From: Turritopsis dohrnii
Taxonomy: Eukaryota > Cnidaria > Hydrozoa > Anthoathecata > Oceaniidae
NCBI GenBank assembly: GCA_027922465.2
Contig: BQMF02000041.1
Span: 186,001-250,000, forward strand
DNA: 64,000 nt
Direction: 5' to 3'
The notes under the pieces were generated by a model, which saw only the letters and a list, made by a program, of their open reading frames with translations, had not been told where the DNA came from and did not search any database. Shown in pieces: positions 42,878-53,804 of this stretch. How positions within the stretch are numbered: position 1 is the stretch's first letter; the number at the start of each line of letters is the position of its first letter. The translations under genes and the position numbers were made by a program.

Positions 42878-44036
42878 ACGTGAGAAGAATCGGATGGCTC
42901 ATCGTTGTTTTTTAATTTAGCTTTATCAGACCATCTCCGTATCATGTCTCTTTCTGCTATTGTATAATCTTCAACAACGCTTATATTCCTGTATGCTTCA
43001 TTACCCTTTAAGCTCGTCAGATTATCCAATACTTTTTGTTTGTCCTCAGAACTCTGTATAACGACTTTGATCGGCCTCACTTTTCCATTTACTTTTTGTC
43101 CAAGGCGTGCAACTGACTTGAATTGAACAGCAACACGGACCGTATCAATAAACTCATTGAAAAATGCTCAGTTAACTTCTCTTGTCTTTTTTTCGTAAAG
43201 GTCAAAGTTTTCTACCCCATGGATAATTAAATTATTTGCGCGCAGCTTTTTCTGTCGTTCCTCTTCTAGCTCTTCGTGTTTTGCTTCTGTTATTAGTGTC
43301 TGAATAGTTGTATTGGTAGCTGCTGGAATATTTGTGGGATATGCAGTGGCACATCCAACAACATCAGCATAAGTAGACTTTTTTCCACGGCCATGTCGAA
43401 TTTTTCTTCCATATTGCGAATGTTTTCCTGAGCTTTACGTAGCAAAGTTGATTCGAACTCTTCGAACTTCCTTTCAAGAGCATGCAATATGCCGTTACTT
43501 TCAGCAAAACTACTACCTTCTCGGATAATCCTCTTTCTTAGGGCTTCAATTTCACTCACCATGTTAGCTTCTTTCTTTTCATGTTCCGTGATCTGCTGTT
43601 CACTTTTCTTGATTTCATTCTTCAGCTTTGCTATTGCTTCTTTATGTGTTTTAAGGTCGCTGACTTCCTCTTCCATGATGTTACAGTATTCATTCTGTTT
43701 ATCCCGTAAAGCTTTGTTGATTTTTTTGCTTTTACTGTTTTCCAACGAAATATCCTTCAGTGCTTGCGTAAGTTCTTCAACTTCAAAGGACTGATCGGGG
43801 TCATAGTCCACCATCTCTTTGAGGAAATTCGGACGAATATTGACACAGTTCGCACACGTGTACTTGTGGCCCTTCTTGGTTATAAAGATTTCAAATTGAT
43901 ACAGTGGCAATCTGGTACACCTATAATGTACAGTGCGCTTGCATTCGCCACATGTCAGGTGATTTTCGTCTCCATTATTTGTACATTCACGTTGTGTACA
44001 TTTTTTTAAGTCTTCGTTGCTGTTGTTGTTTTCCAT
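42840..44036 (-). pseudogene. CR1-like LINE ORF1 (PHD finger, coiled coil, RRM-like)
   Basis: Starts MENNNSNEDLKKCTQRECTN. Cys4-His-Cys3 PHD-type finger over residues about 13-62 (CGECKRTVHYRC, YTCANC), then a long heptad-rich coiled coil (EEELTQ to KKEANMVSEIEALRKR). After frameshifts near 43300 and 43080, RPIKVVIQSSEDKQKVLDNL and RDMIRRWSDKAK form the C-terminal RRM-like part. ORF1 proteins of this type are nucleic-acid chaperones. Confidence 0.75.
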
Positions 44037-44100
44037 TTTCGCAGTTTTCCAAAACTGCAAAAATCGAAGACTTCCGCGGTTGTTTCAGTTCGTAGGACGT

Positions 44101-44690
44101 CAATTTTTTCACAGGTTGTATAGTTTAACTATCTTCGTGTAGCAGCACAGTTTATTGTCGATTAAAAGTGTTTTTGGTTAGAATTTTGGGAGTTTTTAAA
44201 AATCAGTTTTTAAAAATCAATTAACGCTTGTAAAAATGTAACATCTTTACAAACACAATCAGGTGAGTTCAAACATAATTTCTGTCATTAGAAATTTTGC
44301 GGATAAGTCTTTCTGAGACACTATGTATAAAAATTTTGTAATGTTTTTAGGAAAACAAATAGACAAGCAAGAAAACATCTAGGTAGCACTCAACCTAACC
44401 GGAAATTTTATTGATGGAAGTTGGCCTTTGGTTGAAACTATACAAAATTTGGAATTGGGCCTATTTTATAGCAGCCTCGTTTTCGAGAGCCATGCAAGAC
44501 TAGGGTGATGACGTCGCCAATTTTGAAATTTAATCTTTCATTCAGTATATCTCAATGGTTTTTCACCCATTTTTAATATTTTTGTATCTTAAACAATTCT
44601 GAAACAAACTTCCAACATTTCTATCTCAAAATAAAAAGATAAAAATGACGTCAGCACTCTTGATGACTTTTGACGCCAAACATCATGCCA
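44101..44690. other. Interval with a shared short repeat
   Basis: 44408-44500 (ATTGATGGAAGTTGG to CAGCCTCGTTTTCGAGA) is the complement of 56881-56968, a small dispersed repeat. Nothing else recognised. Confidence 0.5.
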
Positions 44691-44825
44691 TAGCTTCCAA
44701 CCAGAGCACAACCTCCAGAATAAAATTTTAAATGTTTCTGGACGATTTGAAAGAAATGACGACCTTACTAGAAATACCTCACATATTTGCAGACACCGGA
44801 GGAGCAAGTCTACGTACGCCTTCAA
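44691..44825 (+). repeat. Left inverted arm of a 2.3-kb fold-back structure
   Basis: Complementary to 46862-46990: shared words include CAACCTCCAGAATA, TGGACGATTTGAAAGAAATG and AAGTCTACG. Confidence 0.7.
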
Positions 44826-45213
44826 AAAACCTTTCTTGTTTTCAATGTTTTTACAGAAATCCTTCCATTCTTTTCATTTATTCTGATTGAGTCTGCTGAG
44901 CTCTTCGCTTCTTTGTTTGATATTTGCCACTCGCAGTAAGGTTAACGTTATTACAGACTTCAACAGTTCCACATGAATTTTTTGACTTGCTAACAGTTGT
45001 ATTACCTTCTCGTACTTCTAAACAAAACCTTGGAACGTCTCTGTATGCTTAAGGCTTCGATATACAACCATCCCATTGCAAATCCATCTTCACTTTTTCT
45101 GTTCAAATTTTAACTTATACTACAAATGTCTTCGAATATATATCATCTACATCGTAAGACTTAATCTATTACAGTTATTTCGTCCTCTTTTTCATTAATG
45201 CTTTTATTATTAC

Positions 45214-45780
45214 GGTAGCAGTGTAAGCGAATACCGTATTAAAACACCCTTGGACTCCTACTACTACTACTACTCCTACTACTACTCCGGCCGAAACGGC
45301 AGTTTTTAGCCTACGATTTAGAGTATGCGAGTCCCCACTAAAAACTCAATATACATTCTAATGAACGAACGCAGCCTTTTGAATTTTCGAAGGTTTTGAA
45401 TCACATACATTTAAAATACGTTTTCTTTGATATTTTATCACTTAATTGATGAAGGAATGGATATTAATCAAATAGGTCTACATAAAACTGGGACTTTTAG
45501 TTACTTTTATGGTATTGAATCAATGAACTTTGGCACTTGAAAATAGATATGTTTTTCGTGTCAGTAAAGCACAGATCAGACTTTCTTATTACTTTCTACG
45601 TTTGTTAGCTATCTGTTCTCTCTTTGAACATCAAGGTTTTCAAAAATCGAGTTAAAAAAAGGCAGTTATCTGTTTGAATTCATTTTCGGTTTCAAAAAAT
45701 TATAATTCAAAACATACAATTTTTTTTCGAAAAAACGCGTTTTTTTTTTCTACATAAGCTCTCTGGCTCTTGTTTTCTCT
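45214..45780 (+). mobile_element. Dispersed family A element, copy 3 (internally deleted)
   Basis: ACGGTAGCAGTGTAAGCGAA, the trinucleotide tract (45255-45290), CCGGCCGAAACGGCA and the downstream body to CTACATAAGCTCT, then directly CTGGCTCTTGTTTTC from the far end. The segment between was deleted at a CTCT microhomology. Confidence 0.75.
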
Positions 45781-45909
45781 AATTCCCTCATCGTCATCTG
45801 ATTCTACCTCTATTTCTGCTTCAACTTCCCCTTCATCTGACTTTTCATTGTCTCCAAAGAGTTCTTTCACATCTAAAGTTTGTTTCATTTTTTCAAATCT
45901 AAATTTCAA
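45781..45909 (-). other. Short acidic open frame
   Basis: Minus-strand MKQTLDVKELFGDNEKSDEG and EVESDDDEGIREN directly beside family A copy 3. Composition suggests a genuine acidic protein tail or a transposon ORF start; not recognised. Confidence 0.25.
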
Positions 45910-45955
45910 CTTTAAAAAATAACGCCGATTTTTTGAAGAATTTCCATTTTTTTGG

Positions 45956-46025
45956 CCCTTTTTACGCCGGCCCTTTTAACGCCGCGCACCAAAATTAACG
46001 CCACATTAGGGCCGGCGTAAAAAGG
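45956..46025. repeat. Perfect 18-bp hairpin, ACGCCGGCC arms
   Basis: CCTTTTTACGCCGGCCCT (45957-45974) and AGGGCCGGCGTAAAAAGG (46008-46025) with a 33-nt loop containing two more TTAACGCC words. Probably a minimal fold-back element. Confidence 0.85.
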
Positions 46026-46045
46026 TACACAGTTTTTAGTTAAAA

Positions 46046-46070
46046 GCTTTTCGGCTTACGTCATCTTCAG
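46046..46070 (-). ncRNA. Third hammerhead-like CTGAAGAT..GCCGAAA motif
   Basis: Minus strand CTGAAGATGACGTAAGCCGA AAAGC: CUGANGA box, short stem, GAAA. No PLE protein is recognised beside it, so it may mark a decayed PLE end. Confidence 0.25.
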
Positions 46071-46861
46071 TAAAACTAATTTTGTTTCAACAGGCTGAAA
46101 CCTCTGGCACTCTCAGAAATGGGGTCGAAACCATACTCACTTTGAGACGAGATTGTTTCCTTATACACACTTTGGGTGTTGAGATGGATTCTTTTATTTA
46201 GCATTTGTCTAAACTTGTGTATTAGATGGAAAGTTTATTCCTGAAATACTTCTTCAAAACCCATGAGTTTCACACAGGTTAATGAATTTTCTGCAACATT
46301 TCAATAGGACAGCTGATGCGTTGGGTAAAATGCATATTGTACATGCGTTAGTGCGGAACAAAGCATTAACATTTTTTGCTCTGCTTGTAAATGCAACTAG
46401 AAATCTCCTTTCTGGACAGCTCGTATCATCGCAAGGAACACCGAACATACGAAAGGAACATCTTCCAATACGAAACTATTAAGAAACATTGAGTTTCTTT
46501 TTTTTTCTATTTTTTGTAAATCAAACTACTCCGACTTCACTGGAAGTCACCTCTGGTGTTAACTTGAAGTTGCATATTGAATTCTAGAACAAACGATTGA
46601 CAATTGATAGTTATACATCTTAACTGATACTGAACAATTATACCGATATCATCCTGCAAAAGCCGCATGTGCCTGTAATAGTGACGACTCTCTGCAGTCG
46701 CATCTGAAAATCTTTCTGCAATGATACCTGCAACTATTAACCATTTATTCATACCTTAAACACTGGAAACGTTTGTAAATGTTTTTTTATCTCACTCTTG
46801 GCGGATGGAATCCACCCATCAGGATCACTACATTTTTATGCTTTTCTGGATCAAGCCAAAT

Positions 46862-46990
46862 TAAGTAAAAGCTAAGCGTGCGTAGACTTTTTCATCAGCA
46901 TGTGCCATAAATTCGTCATTTCTTTCAAATCGTCCATAAATATTTTACAAAATCATATTCTGGAGGTTGTGCTATGGTTGGAAAGTATTT
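46862..46990 (-). repeat. Right inverted arm of the 2.3-kb fold-back structure
   Basis: Contains CGTCATTTCTTTCAAATCGT and TATTCTGGAGGTTGTGC, complementary to 44691-44825. Confidence 0.7.
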
Positions 46991-47102
46991 TATCAAAGAT
47001 ACTTTTGTTGAAAGTTCTCTGATCCGGAAAAGATTATTTATGCAAAATAATAATGAATGACGTCACGGATGATAACATTTTGTCCTTTCAATTTAATATA
47101 GA

Positions 47103-47134
47103 CAAGAGCCAGATGGCGCAAAACGGTAGCAGCA
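47103..47134. repeat. Solo end of family A
   Basis: GACAAGAGCCAGATGGCGCA followed by AAACGGTAGCAGC matches the outer end of copies 1 and 2; the rest of an element is not present here. Confidence 0.65.
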
Positions 47135-48476
47135 CCTGCTACACAAATGCGTTTGATAGCTTAGTTTAGTCAGCAAACGACCAAAAAAGTGCTTCAACCA
47201 AAAAAATAAGAACCGTATGGTGCGAAACAGTTGTAGCAGTTCACAAATAACTCACAATACAAATAAATAAGGTATCAACAAATGGAAGTCAAAGGTGAAG
47301 AAAGTTCATTTGGTTGTACAAGGTTTTAAATCTTTTATGTTACTAAATTATAATTACACTGATTTGAAGTTTATACATACGAATATAACTTGAAATGCAT
47401 TTTTCCAAATAAATACAATATATTATTGAGCACATTGAATTACATTGAAATACCTTTAAACAGTTTTTTGTCACTCAGTAATAGTCCAGTATTCTTCGTT
47501 CATGAATGTTTACCGGTCGCGGCAATGAAATGTTTATATCACATAACGTCAATACTTGTGATGCCACAGTTTATCTTTATCTGCCTGTTTATTTTTTATA
47601 TTTAATGTAAACAGGGGTTCAGGTTTATGGCTTTCCCCGAACGATTTTCACACAGTTGCCATGAGCAGCAAGTGAATAAACTATGCTCCTACTGCGCAAT
47701 TTTCCAGGAAGTTATCATGTCGTACGTTAGTCTAATTAATTTTGTTGAATACGTTTCATGAGTGGCATACAAAGTTTTGTATTCATTCAGGAAGTACATT
47801 TTGATCTGCTGATTTGATCAACCTAAAAGGATATATGCAAAACCTTACATTTAATGTATAAAGGACAAATTTGTACTTCAACTAAAAACTGTATAAAAAT
47901 GACTTACAGAATTGCGTTTTTGAGGCGTTTTATCAATTGCTAACCATGCTGTACATTGCTGATATATTCGCTGTTTAGTAAGGTGATAAAAGACAGCATC
48001 AACAAGTTCTTTTGCTTCCAATATGATAATTTGAACAATGCAGCACAAACAATATGTTTAATTATTGACTTGATTTATATTTTATTGATTCGAATCGTAA
48101 TGTGACAGCTTCAAGTGACCGGGTCTACATTCTCTTCTTGTGCGTATGTTTATAAATATTATCACCATTTTGCACAACGTTTTGGAATTAAAAAAATAGT
48201 AACAGTGAAAGAATATAAATAATAGAGCAATGTACAACATGATAATGAAAAAATTTTTACAGCTACACAAATTTGAAAACTTTGCGATGAATGATATCAT
48301 GGCTAACAAGTGAGGAGATTAAAACGCATCTTGCGCACACTGGAGAAGCATAGAATAACGAAAAACGCAAAAAAAAACAAAAAAAAAAACACAAAATAAT
48401 TCTTAAATTACTATTAACATTTTAAAATAACTAAATTTAATAATTCATAATTTCAATTCTATTCAAATTTTGTCCA
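47135..48476. other. Unassigned AT-rich interval
   Basis: No motif-bearing frame, terminal repeats or RNA gene seen; A-rich run near 48367-48393. Confidence 0.4.
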
Positions 48477-48824
48477 TCTAGCAGATTGATATCCCTATTT
48501 AATCCCTTAAGTCTCTTCTTCGATATGATGTGACCTTGTAACAATAATTAACTAAGGATACCAATCTGTTAGATAGCCTAGGGGTTATGCTACAGCATAA
48601 TTGAAGCTCCATATAGTTGTTTTGAGAATAAAGAAAGCCACAAAAATATTAAGACAGAAACACCTGTACAAACAAATACCAATTCTAAAATCAGTAAATA
48701 TAAATAAGAAAAAATAAGTATCATCAATTGAAGATAGAGCATAGCGTAGCATAACCCCTACTACTTCCCCTCTACTTCCCCCCTTCCTGAGAAAAACTAA
48801 AAAGCCTTCCATTGTGATGGAAGG
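48477..48824 (-). other. Putative Helentron 3-prime terminal structure
   Basis: Three inverted pairs: CCTTCCAT/ATGGAAGG hairpin (48805-48824) just after the stop codon; TAGGGGTTATGCTAC (48579-48593) with GTAGCATAACCCCTA (48746-48760); ATCTAGCAGATTG (about 48478) with CAATCTGTTAGAT (48562-48574). Subterminal inverted repeats and hairpins occur at Helentron ends. Confidence 0.5.
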
Positions 48825-48846
48825 TGATTAAATGACTAACATAGAG

Positions 48847-51800
48847 TCATTGATTTAAATTGGCTTTCAGTGAAACCTTGATAGAGGCGTGATCGGAAAA
48901 ATAGATGTGATGCAGATATACTGAAATATCGTAACGTTGCATGACAGATTTTTTGATGTACAAGTGATCAAGAATAGAACCAGCTATATGAGTTGGTTGT
49001 GAGACAAATTGCTTGTAGTCTTCTAAGACAGCACTTAAGCTGTCGTTTGGATTAACATTGAAATCCCCAGTTATAATGTCTACCTCATTAGCGTTGGTGA
49101 GATATCGCAAAAGTTCATGAAACGTTGTCATGGCTGTATCATTCTTTCTATATAAAAGTAGAATTCTAAAACACTCAGCATGGATAACAACTTGATATAT
49201 AGAAATCCCATCACAACAAAACTCTTCAGTTACTGTACAGTTGTTATCAAAAAGGCAAGCAAGACTTGAATATACGTGAGAATTGTTGTTATATGTTCCT
49301 GAAAATCCTTCTAAAAAAACTTCATCATCATTCTTCATTTGAGTTTCAGTTAATAACATGACATGACTTTTCATAAAATGTGCATCTGCCTTTATGTCAT
49401 TAAGGTGTTTTTTGAGTGATCTAACATTACATACTATCAATGACGACGAATCATCATCTATGTTGTAAGATTCAGTTACAAGGCTCTGATTCTCTCTTAA
49501 TATCCTATACTCATTTTTAGTTCGAGGGTCAGCCGATATTGCCGATGTTTTAAATTCGCCGATTAGAAATAGTCCTTCAAGGGAAGTAACTCGACTAAGG
49601 GCAACATAGATTTGTCCATGATTAAATGATTTTTGTTTCAGCAAATCAAAGCTAATTACAACTTGGTTTAAGCTTAAACCTTGCACCTTATGCACTGTAC
49701 ATGCCCATGCGAGAGTCAATGGAAATTGTGTTCGTTTTATTACTGGCGATGCTTCCTTTTTAGGACTTGTTTTTATGTCTGTTGATACACGCTCAATCGG
49801 AACAGCATTAACTTGTCTTGCAAAAGAGTCAGCACTTTTTTTCAAATGGCCCGCTTTTTCATCATCAAATTTGATGTAAATTGTTTTTACTGAATTGTTT
49901 TCCGTTCTTATATGTGCAATTGTACCAATTTGCCCATTGATCAATCTATCACTAACATCTAAGTTTGTTGTCAACATAACTCTTGCTCCAACTTTGACTT
50001 TGAGTTCAAAACACAGACCGTTAGTTTGACTCTGGCTTAAGTTCAGTATTCTATCATATACATGGTTAGGAACACCCTTAGGAACTTGGTCTACAGCTTG
50101 GATAATAAAGATAGAACCATGTAGTTGTTCCAACATTATGTAATTATGTTGTCTCGCAGGTTCATTTTCAGCAAAAATATGAAGGGCTTCTTTGGGGTAA
50201 TTGTCACTTTCCTTAGAAATAAATTTTGACTTTAAAAGCTCTTCATCATCTAAAGTTATTCTTCCTACCCTAACGTTATTTAAAAGGTCAATTAAAGTGT
50301 TGTCCCCTCGTTGGCGCATAACTTCTGTAAGCTCACACATTTTGAATACTCTCCACAAATGATATATGTTAAACATTTCATTATGATAATCAGCAAATAC
50401 AGGACGCTGCATTACAGGGGGTAGCTGATACAAATCTCCCACAACAATAACTGTCAAGCCTGCAAATGGTTTCATGCAATTCCCTGAATAGCCAAAAATA
50501 TCAAGTAATCTTTGGTGAATATGTAATAGAAGTTTATTAGATACCATGGATATTTCATCTATGATAATTACCTTAAGTTCCTCTAACTTCAGTCTTAATG
50601 AACATCTCTTTTTATCAGAAAGTTTTGAAACCTGAAGTCCCCTACAGTCGACTGGTATTCCAAGAGCAGAATGAATGGTATTTCCGGCAATATTCACAGC
50701 AGCAACACCTGTTGGCGCAAGCAATAAAAGTTGGGGTTTTTCTAAATTCAAGGCACGGTAATTCAAAGTTTTTGTAAGCATTGCAGCCACAGTTTTGATT
50801 AAATGTGATTTACCAGTCCCGGCTCCACCAGTTATAAACACTTGCAAAGGTTCTATAGCGTCAATCTGCTTTGAAAAATTACTTGCTACTTTTCGCCTCG
50901 CCCATGTATTGATAAGGTTAAATACTTCTCGCTGCTTACTATTCAGAGTCGAGATCAAGTAATTGATTTCATCATCAGTTGTTGCATCAAGTCTAGTGCT
51001 ACTTTGAAGCTGATTGTGATGTTGGTTTTCATTTCGGACCTGAAAATCTATCATCTCATCAGGATTACTGTCATCTTCCTCTTCAACAGACATATTTTCC
51101 AGTGAAACATCGTCATTTTCTTGTTCTGCAAAGTCATCAGTTCTTGGCCTTAAAGTGTGGTTCATTAACACTGAATCGACTAAGTCACCCCAAGGCTCGT
51201 ATCTAAGTTTATTTTCGTTAACGATCTGCAAAACGTGCGGCTGATTTAGTTTAGCTGTGTAGGTCTTAGTTTCATCACATAATAACTCTGATTCCTTTCG
51301 GAAAGGGTAAAATAACAATAGCAAGTGATGAGCATAAGCTTCTGGCTGGATAACACGATTTGGGGTATGATATCTTACCACTTTTCGGATGCTACGACAT
51401 TTCATTTTTTCTTTTGATGACATCAGTGGTATTGATTTTGGGTAAATACATGATACTTCGCAAGAATCATCCGGGAGTACTTCTGGCTGGGAATCATTTT
51501 CCTCTAACTTGGGTTTTGTGTCTAATACGTAATGAGCTATAAACTCAGCAAAACAAAATGTGTCGAGAACACAATATTTTCCCCCCTTGAAAACCTTATC
51601 TGGTCTTTCCATGTAACGATCTAAATTGTTACGTCTGAAAATATCAGTGCTATCTTCTGGTAGTTCTCTGAGCTCTTCTTCTGATTTACATATTCTGTAT
51701 CTTTTTTCTGGCAAATTAGAATTTGCAAAGGTTACTACTGGGAAGGTTTTTCGCAACCATAATTCAGGCATTAGCTGGTAAACTGCCTCCTGTAAAGAAC

Positions 51801-53010
51801 ATTGTCTATGGGATAGAAATGCAATTGCTAATTTCTTCATCTTATCTTTGAAATTTAGATTTTCACTTTCTTCTGCAGCCTTTTTCATTGCAACAGATGA
51901 ATCTGTTTCAGCCTTCGAGAAATAAGAACACATGTAGGAAACGGCCTTGTAATAATTAAAAACTGGTTGGATATCCATGTTTGCTTCCCATGCTTCTAGT
52001 CCCATTGCAAAGTAATTGTTAACAAAGCACGAGTTGGGTGGTCGCCGTAAGTGAATCTCAAAGTCCTCTCCAGGAGCAATCGAAAGAGCGCGGTAATATT
52101 CTTCTTCTGTGATGTCAAGTGAAGTCAATATATCTGAGATTGTTACATCACTTAGATAAGAGTTTTTATGAGGGTCTAAATATTCATCAATATAACTTTT
52201 GACTTTTTTCAAAATTTTTGTTCGTTCTGATAAGATTGTCATTTTATCAGTATCTGGCAAGCTTTTATCTAATGGTACAGCACAAACTGTCCGGTCGGTA
52301 AAAATGAAATGAAATCGACATGGAACATTTTTATATTTTCTACACGACGTCGAGTGTCGGTGGATTTGATATTGACTGACAAGTTCAAACAATTTAGACT
52401 CATTTTTCTGATCAGGTAAGTCAGCTCTTACAATAGAATCAATGAATTCTAAATACGCTTCCTTAGTTTCAAGCGTAAGCACGGGCGGGTTCTTAGTCCA
52501 CACAAAGGAGTGTACATGAGGTGAGCCTCTAAATTGAAATTCTACTTTAATGACATAAAACTCTACTTTTCCTAGCGGACTGTTCTTATTTAGGAGAATT
52601 TCTTTAAAAAAGGTCTCCACTCTAAACTGAAAATGCCTAGCAGTAAGAACTGGGTTTGCATTTAATCTTCTACATTTTTCAAAATAACTCAATTCCCCTT
52701 CTTGTTGGTCAAAACAATTCAGTTTGTTGATAATTGATATCAACTCATCCCATTTCAAGTCAGCGCAAGATAAAGTGACAAAAAAAGTAGGTAAACCTAG
52801 CTGTTTTACCATTGCTAACACATCATATAAAAAATTCTTCCAGTATGCAGGAGTACCTTTTACAGATTTCATGAATGTAAACCCTTTATCTTCTGAGATT
52901 ACTGACCGAATAGTCTCACTATAGTTTCTTTGTAACTGCCCAGCGTTTAATGTGCCACTGACTTTACTTGTAGCTATATTCATTTGATTATAAAGGTTTG
53001 TCTGTTGCAC
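48847..53010 (-). CDS. Helentron Rep-PIF1 helicase-endonuclease polyprotein
   Basis: 1387 residues uninterrupted. Rolling-circle Rep: TFFVTLSCADLKW (about 75-87), HUH motif SPHVHSF (H165, H167), Tyr region NYYKAVSYMCSYFSK (about 352-366). PIF1-family SF1 helicase from about 685: Walker A GGAGTGKSH (about 728-736), Walker B IIIDEISMV, GDLYQLPPV, VHKVQGLSL and YVALSRVTSLEGL. C-terminal apurinic-type endonuclease from about 1190: LLTETQMK, ITGDFNVNP, LDHLYIKK, FSDHASIKV, with catalytic Glu, Asp and His present. A C-terminal EN distinguishes Helentrons from canonical Helitrons. The start is a downstream Met; the true frame continues upstream after a frameshift in a T-run at about 53028. Confidence 0.93.
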   Translation of the reverse strand: MQQTNLYNQMNIATSKVSGTLNAGQLQRNYSETIRSVISEDKGFTFMKSVKGTPAYWKNFLYDVLAMVKQLGLPTFFVTLSCADLKWDELISIINKLNCFDQQEGELSYFEKCRRLNANPVLTARHFQFRVETFFKEILLNKNSPLGKVEFYVIKVEFQFRGSPHVHSFVWTKNPPVLTLETKEAYLEFIDSIVRADLPDQKNESKLFELVSQYQIHRHSTSCRKYKNVPCRFHFIFTDRTVCAVPLDKSLPDTDKMTILSERTKILKKVKSYIDEYLDPHKNSYLSDVTISDILTSLDITEEEYYRALSIAPGEDFEIHLRRPPNSCFVNNYFAMGLEAWEANMDIQPVFNYYKAVSYMCSYFSKAETDSSVAMKKAAEESENLNFKDKMKKLAIAFLSHRQCSLQEAVYQLMPELWLRKTFPVVTFANSNLPEKRYRICKSEEELRELPEDSTDIFRRNNLDRYMERPDKVFKGGKYCVLDTFCFAEFIAHYVLDTKPKLEENDSQPEVLPDDSCEVSCIYPKSIPLMSSKEKMKCRSIRKVVRYHTPNRVIQPEAYAHHLLLLFYPFRKESELLCDETKTYTAKLNQPHVLQIVNENKLRYEPWGDLVDSVLMNHTLRPRTDDFAEQENDDVSLENMSVEEEDDSNPDEMIDFQVRNENQHHNQLQSSTRLDATTDDEINYLISTLNSKQREVFNLINTWARRKVASNFSKQIDAIEPLQVFITGGAGTGKSHLIKTVAAMLTKTLNYRALNLEKPQLLLLAPTGVAAVNIAGNTIHSALGIPVDCRGLQVSKLSDKKRCSLRLKLEELKVIIIDEISMVSNKLLLHIHQRLLDIFGYSGNCMKPFAGLTVIVVGDLYQLPPVMQRPVFADYHNEMFNIYHLWRVFKMCELTEVMRQRGDNTLIDLLNNVRVGRITLDDEELLKSKFISKESDNYPKEALHIFAENEPARQHNYIMLEQLHGSIFIIQAVDQVPKGVPNHVYDRILNLSQSQTNGLCFELKVKVGARVMLTTNLDVSDRLINGQIGTIAHIRTENNSVKTIYIKFDDEKAGHLKKSADSFARQVNAVPIERVSTDIKTSPKKEASPVIKRTQFPLTLAWACTVHKVQGLSLNQVVISFDLLKQKSFNHGQIYVALSRVTSLEGLFLIGEFKTSAISADPRTKNEYRILRENQSLVTESYNIDDDSSSLIVCNVRSLKKHLNDIKADAHFMKSHVMLLTETQMKNDDEVFLEGFSGTYNNNSHVYSSLACLFDNNCTVTEEFCCDGISIYQVVIHAECFRILLLYRKNDTAMTTFHELLRYLTNANEVDIITGDFNVNPNDSLSAVLEDYKQFVSQPTHIAGSILDHLYIKKSVMQRYDISVYLHHIYFSDHASIKVSLKANLNQ

Positions 53011-53231
53011 AACATAATGCCCAAAAAATATGAAATCTGCATTGAGGAAAATCTTTGTGTGTAATTAAGCAGTCGCTGATTAAAATATTTGACAGGAGAT
53101 AATTGAGTAGATCTAACAACCTTGTAGCCAAACTTTCCCTTGGGGAACAGATACGGAAATGCTTGCTCTTCACAAAAATCATCATTAAAAAATGACTGCG
53201 GCGTTTTATTTTCTCCTGGTGCAATATTCAA
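52980..53231 (-). pseudogene. Helentron N-terminal region, frameshifted
   Basis: Frame MNIAPGENKTPQSFFNDDFC and EEQAFPYLFPKGKFGY is the conserved lead into the Helitron-like N domain. It leaves frame at a run of six T (minus strand) near 53028 and the protein continues as VVQQTNLYNQMN in the main ORF. Confidence 0.82.
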
Positions 53232-53247
53232 TAGATTTTCATTCTCA

Positions 53248-53760
53248 CTATAAATTAGGAATTACCACCATCTCATCACTATTAACACGGTCTTTATCAA
53301 GGGGAGTTTCCTCTTCCAAATCTTCAACATTAACAGGAAATTCATCTTGTTCTACAATTGCATCTACATCTGTTAGTGACAATAATTCTTTGGTTATATT
53401 ATCAATCCTAATTAAAACATTAGAGTAAAAAGGATTACTAATTCTTAAGTACTGTAATGCATTTCTAACACGATCAGGATCAACATCTTCAAAATGAAGA
53501 TGGCCTTTGAATGAAAGCTTTCGCTTTAGTTTAACTGGTATTATGCCATTCATGTTTTCAGGATGTGGAAGGCAATCACTAACTGCATCAGCACTTACAG
53601 GTACATTACAAATGGCACCTTTGATCTTAGGCTGTTCTCCTTTACCATGTATTACTACAATTTTCTTAAACAACATGTGCTTAGCTATTAGAATTTTTTC
53701 AAGGTGATTGAGACACATAATTTCTGTTGGTATCTCATCCAGTTCCAACTTATTTCGCAC
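53248..53760 (-). CDS. Helentron DUF6570-like segment
   Basis: Reads IMCLNHLEKILIAKHMLFKK, HGKGEQPKIKGAICNVPV and KLKRKLSFKGHLHFEDVDPD, a block regularly found upstream of the Rep domain in Helitron-type proteins; ends in an acidic linker (VEDLEEETPLDKDR). Separated from neighbouring segments by stops or frameshifts. Confidence 0.75.
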   Translation of the reverse strand: MRNKLELDEIPTEIMCLNHLEKILIAKHMLFKKIVVIHGKGEQPKIKGAICNVPVSADAVSDCLPHPENMNGIIPVKLKRKLSFKGHLHFEDVDPDRVRNALQYLRISNPFYSNVLIRIDNITKELLSLTDVDAIVEQDEFPVNVEDLEEETPLDKDRVNSDEMVVIPNL

Positions 53761-53804
53761 AGCCTGGCATGGAACTTGCTTTTTCTTAATATACTTGTCA
53801 CATG

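Larger units (their letters stand above)
39844..44100 (-). mobile_element. CR1-like LINE with ORF1 and ORF2, split by a Penelope-like insertion
   Basis: Minus-strand order: ORF1 (44036 to about 42840, PHD finger, coiled coil, RRM-like end), ORF2 endonuclease (42877 to about 41860), nested PLE (about 41860-40405), ORF2 RT start (40400-39890). The RT is cut soon after its first motifs, where the direct repeats begin, so the 3-prime end is missing. Confidence 0.82.

Noticed and set aside
47390..47605. 71-codon hydrophobic frame
   Set aside because: Composition follows AT-rich sequence; no start context or similarity.
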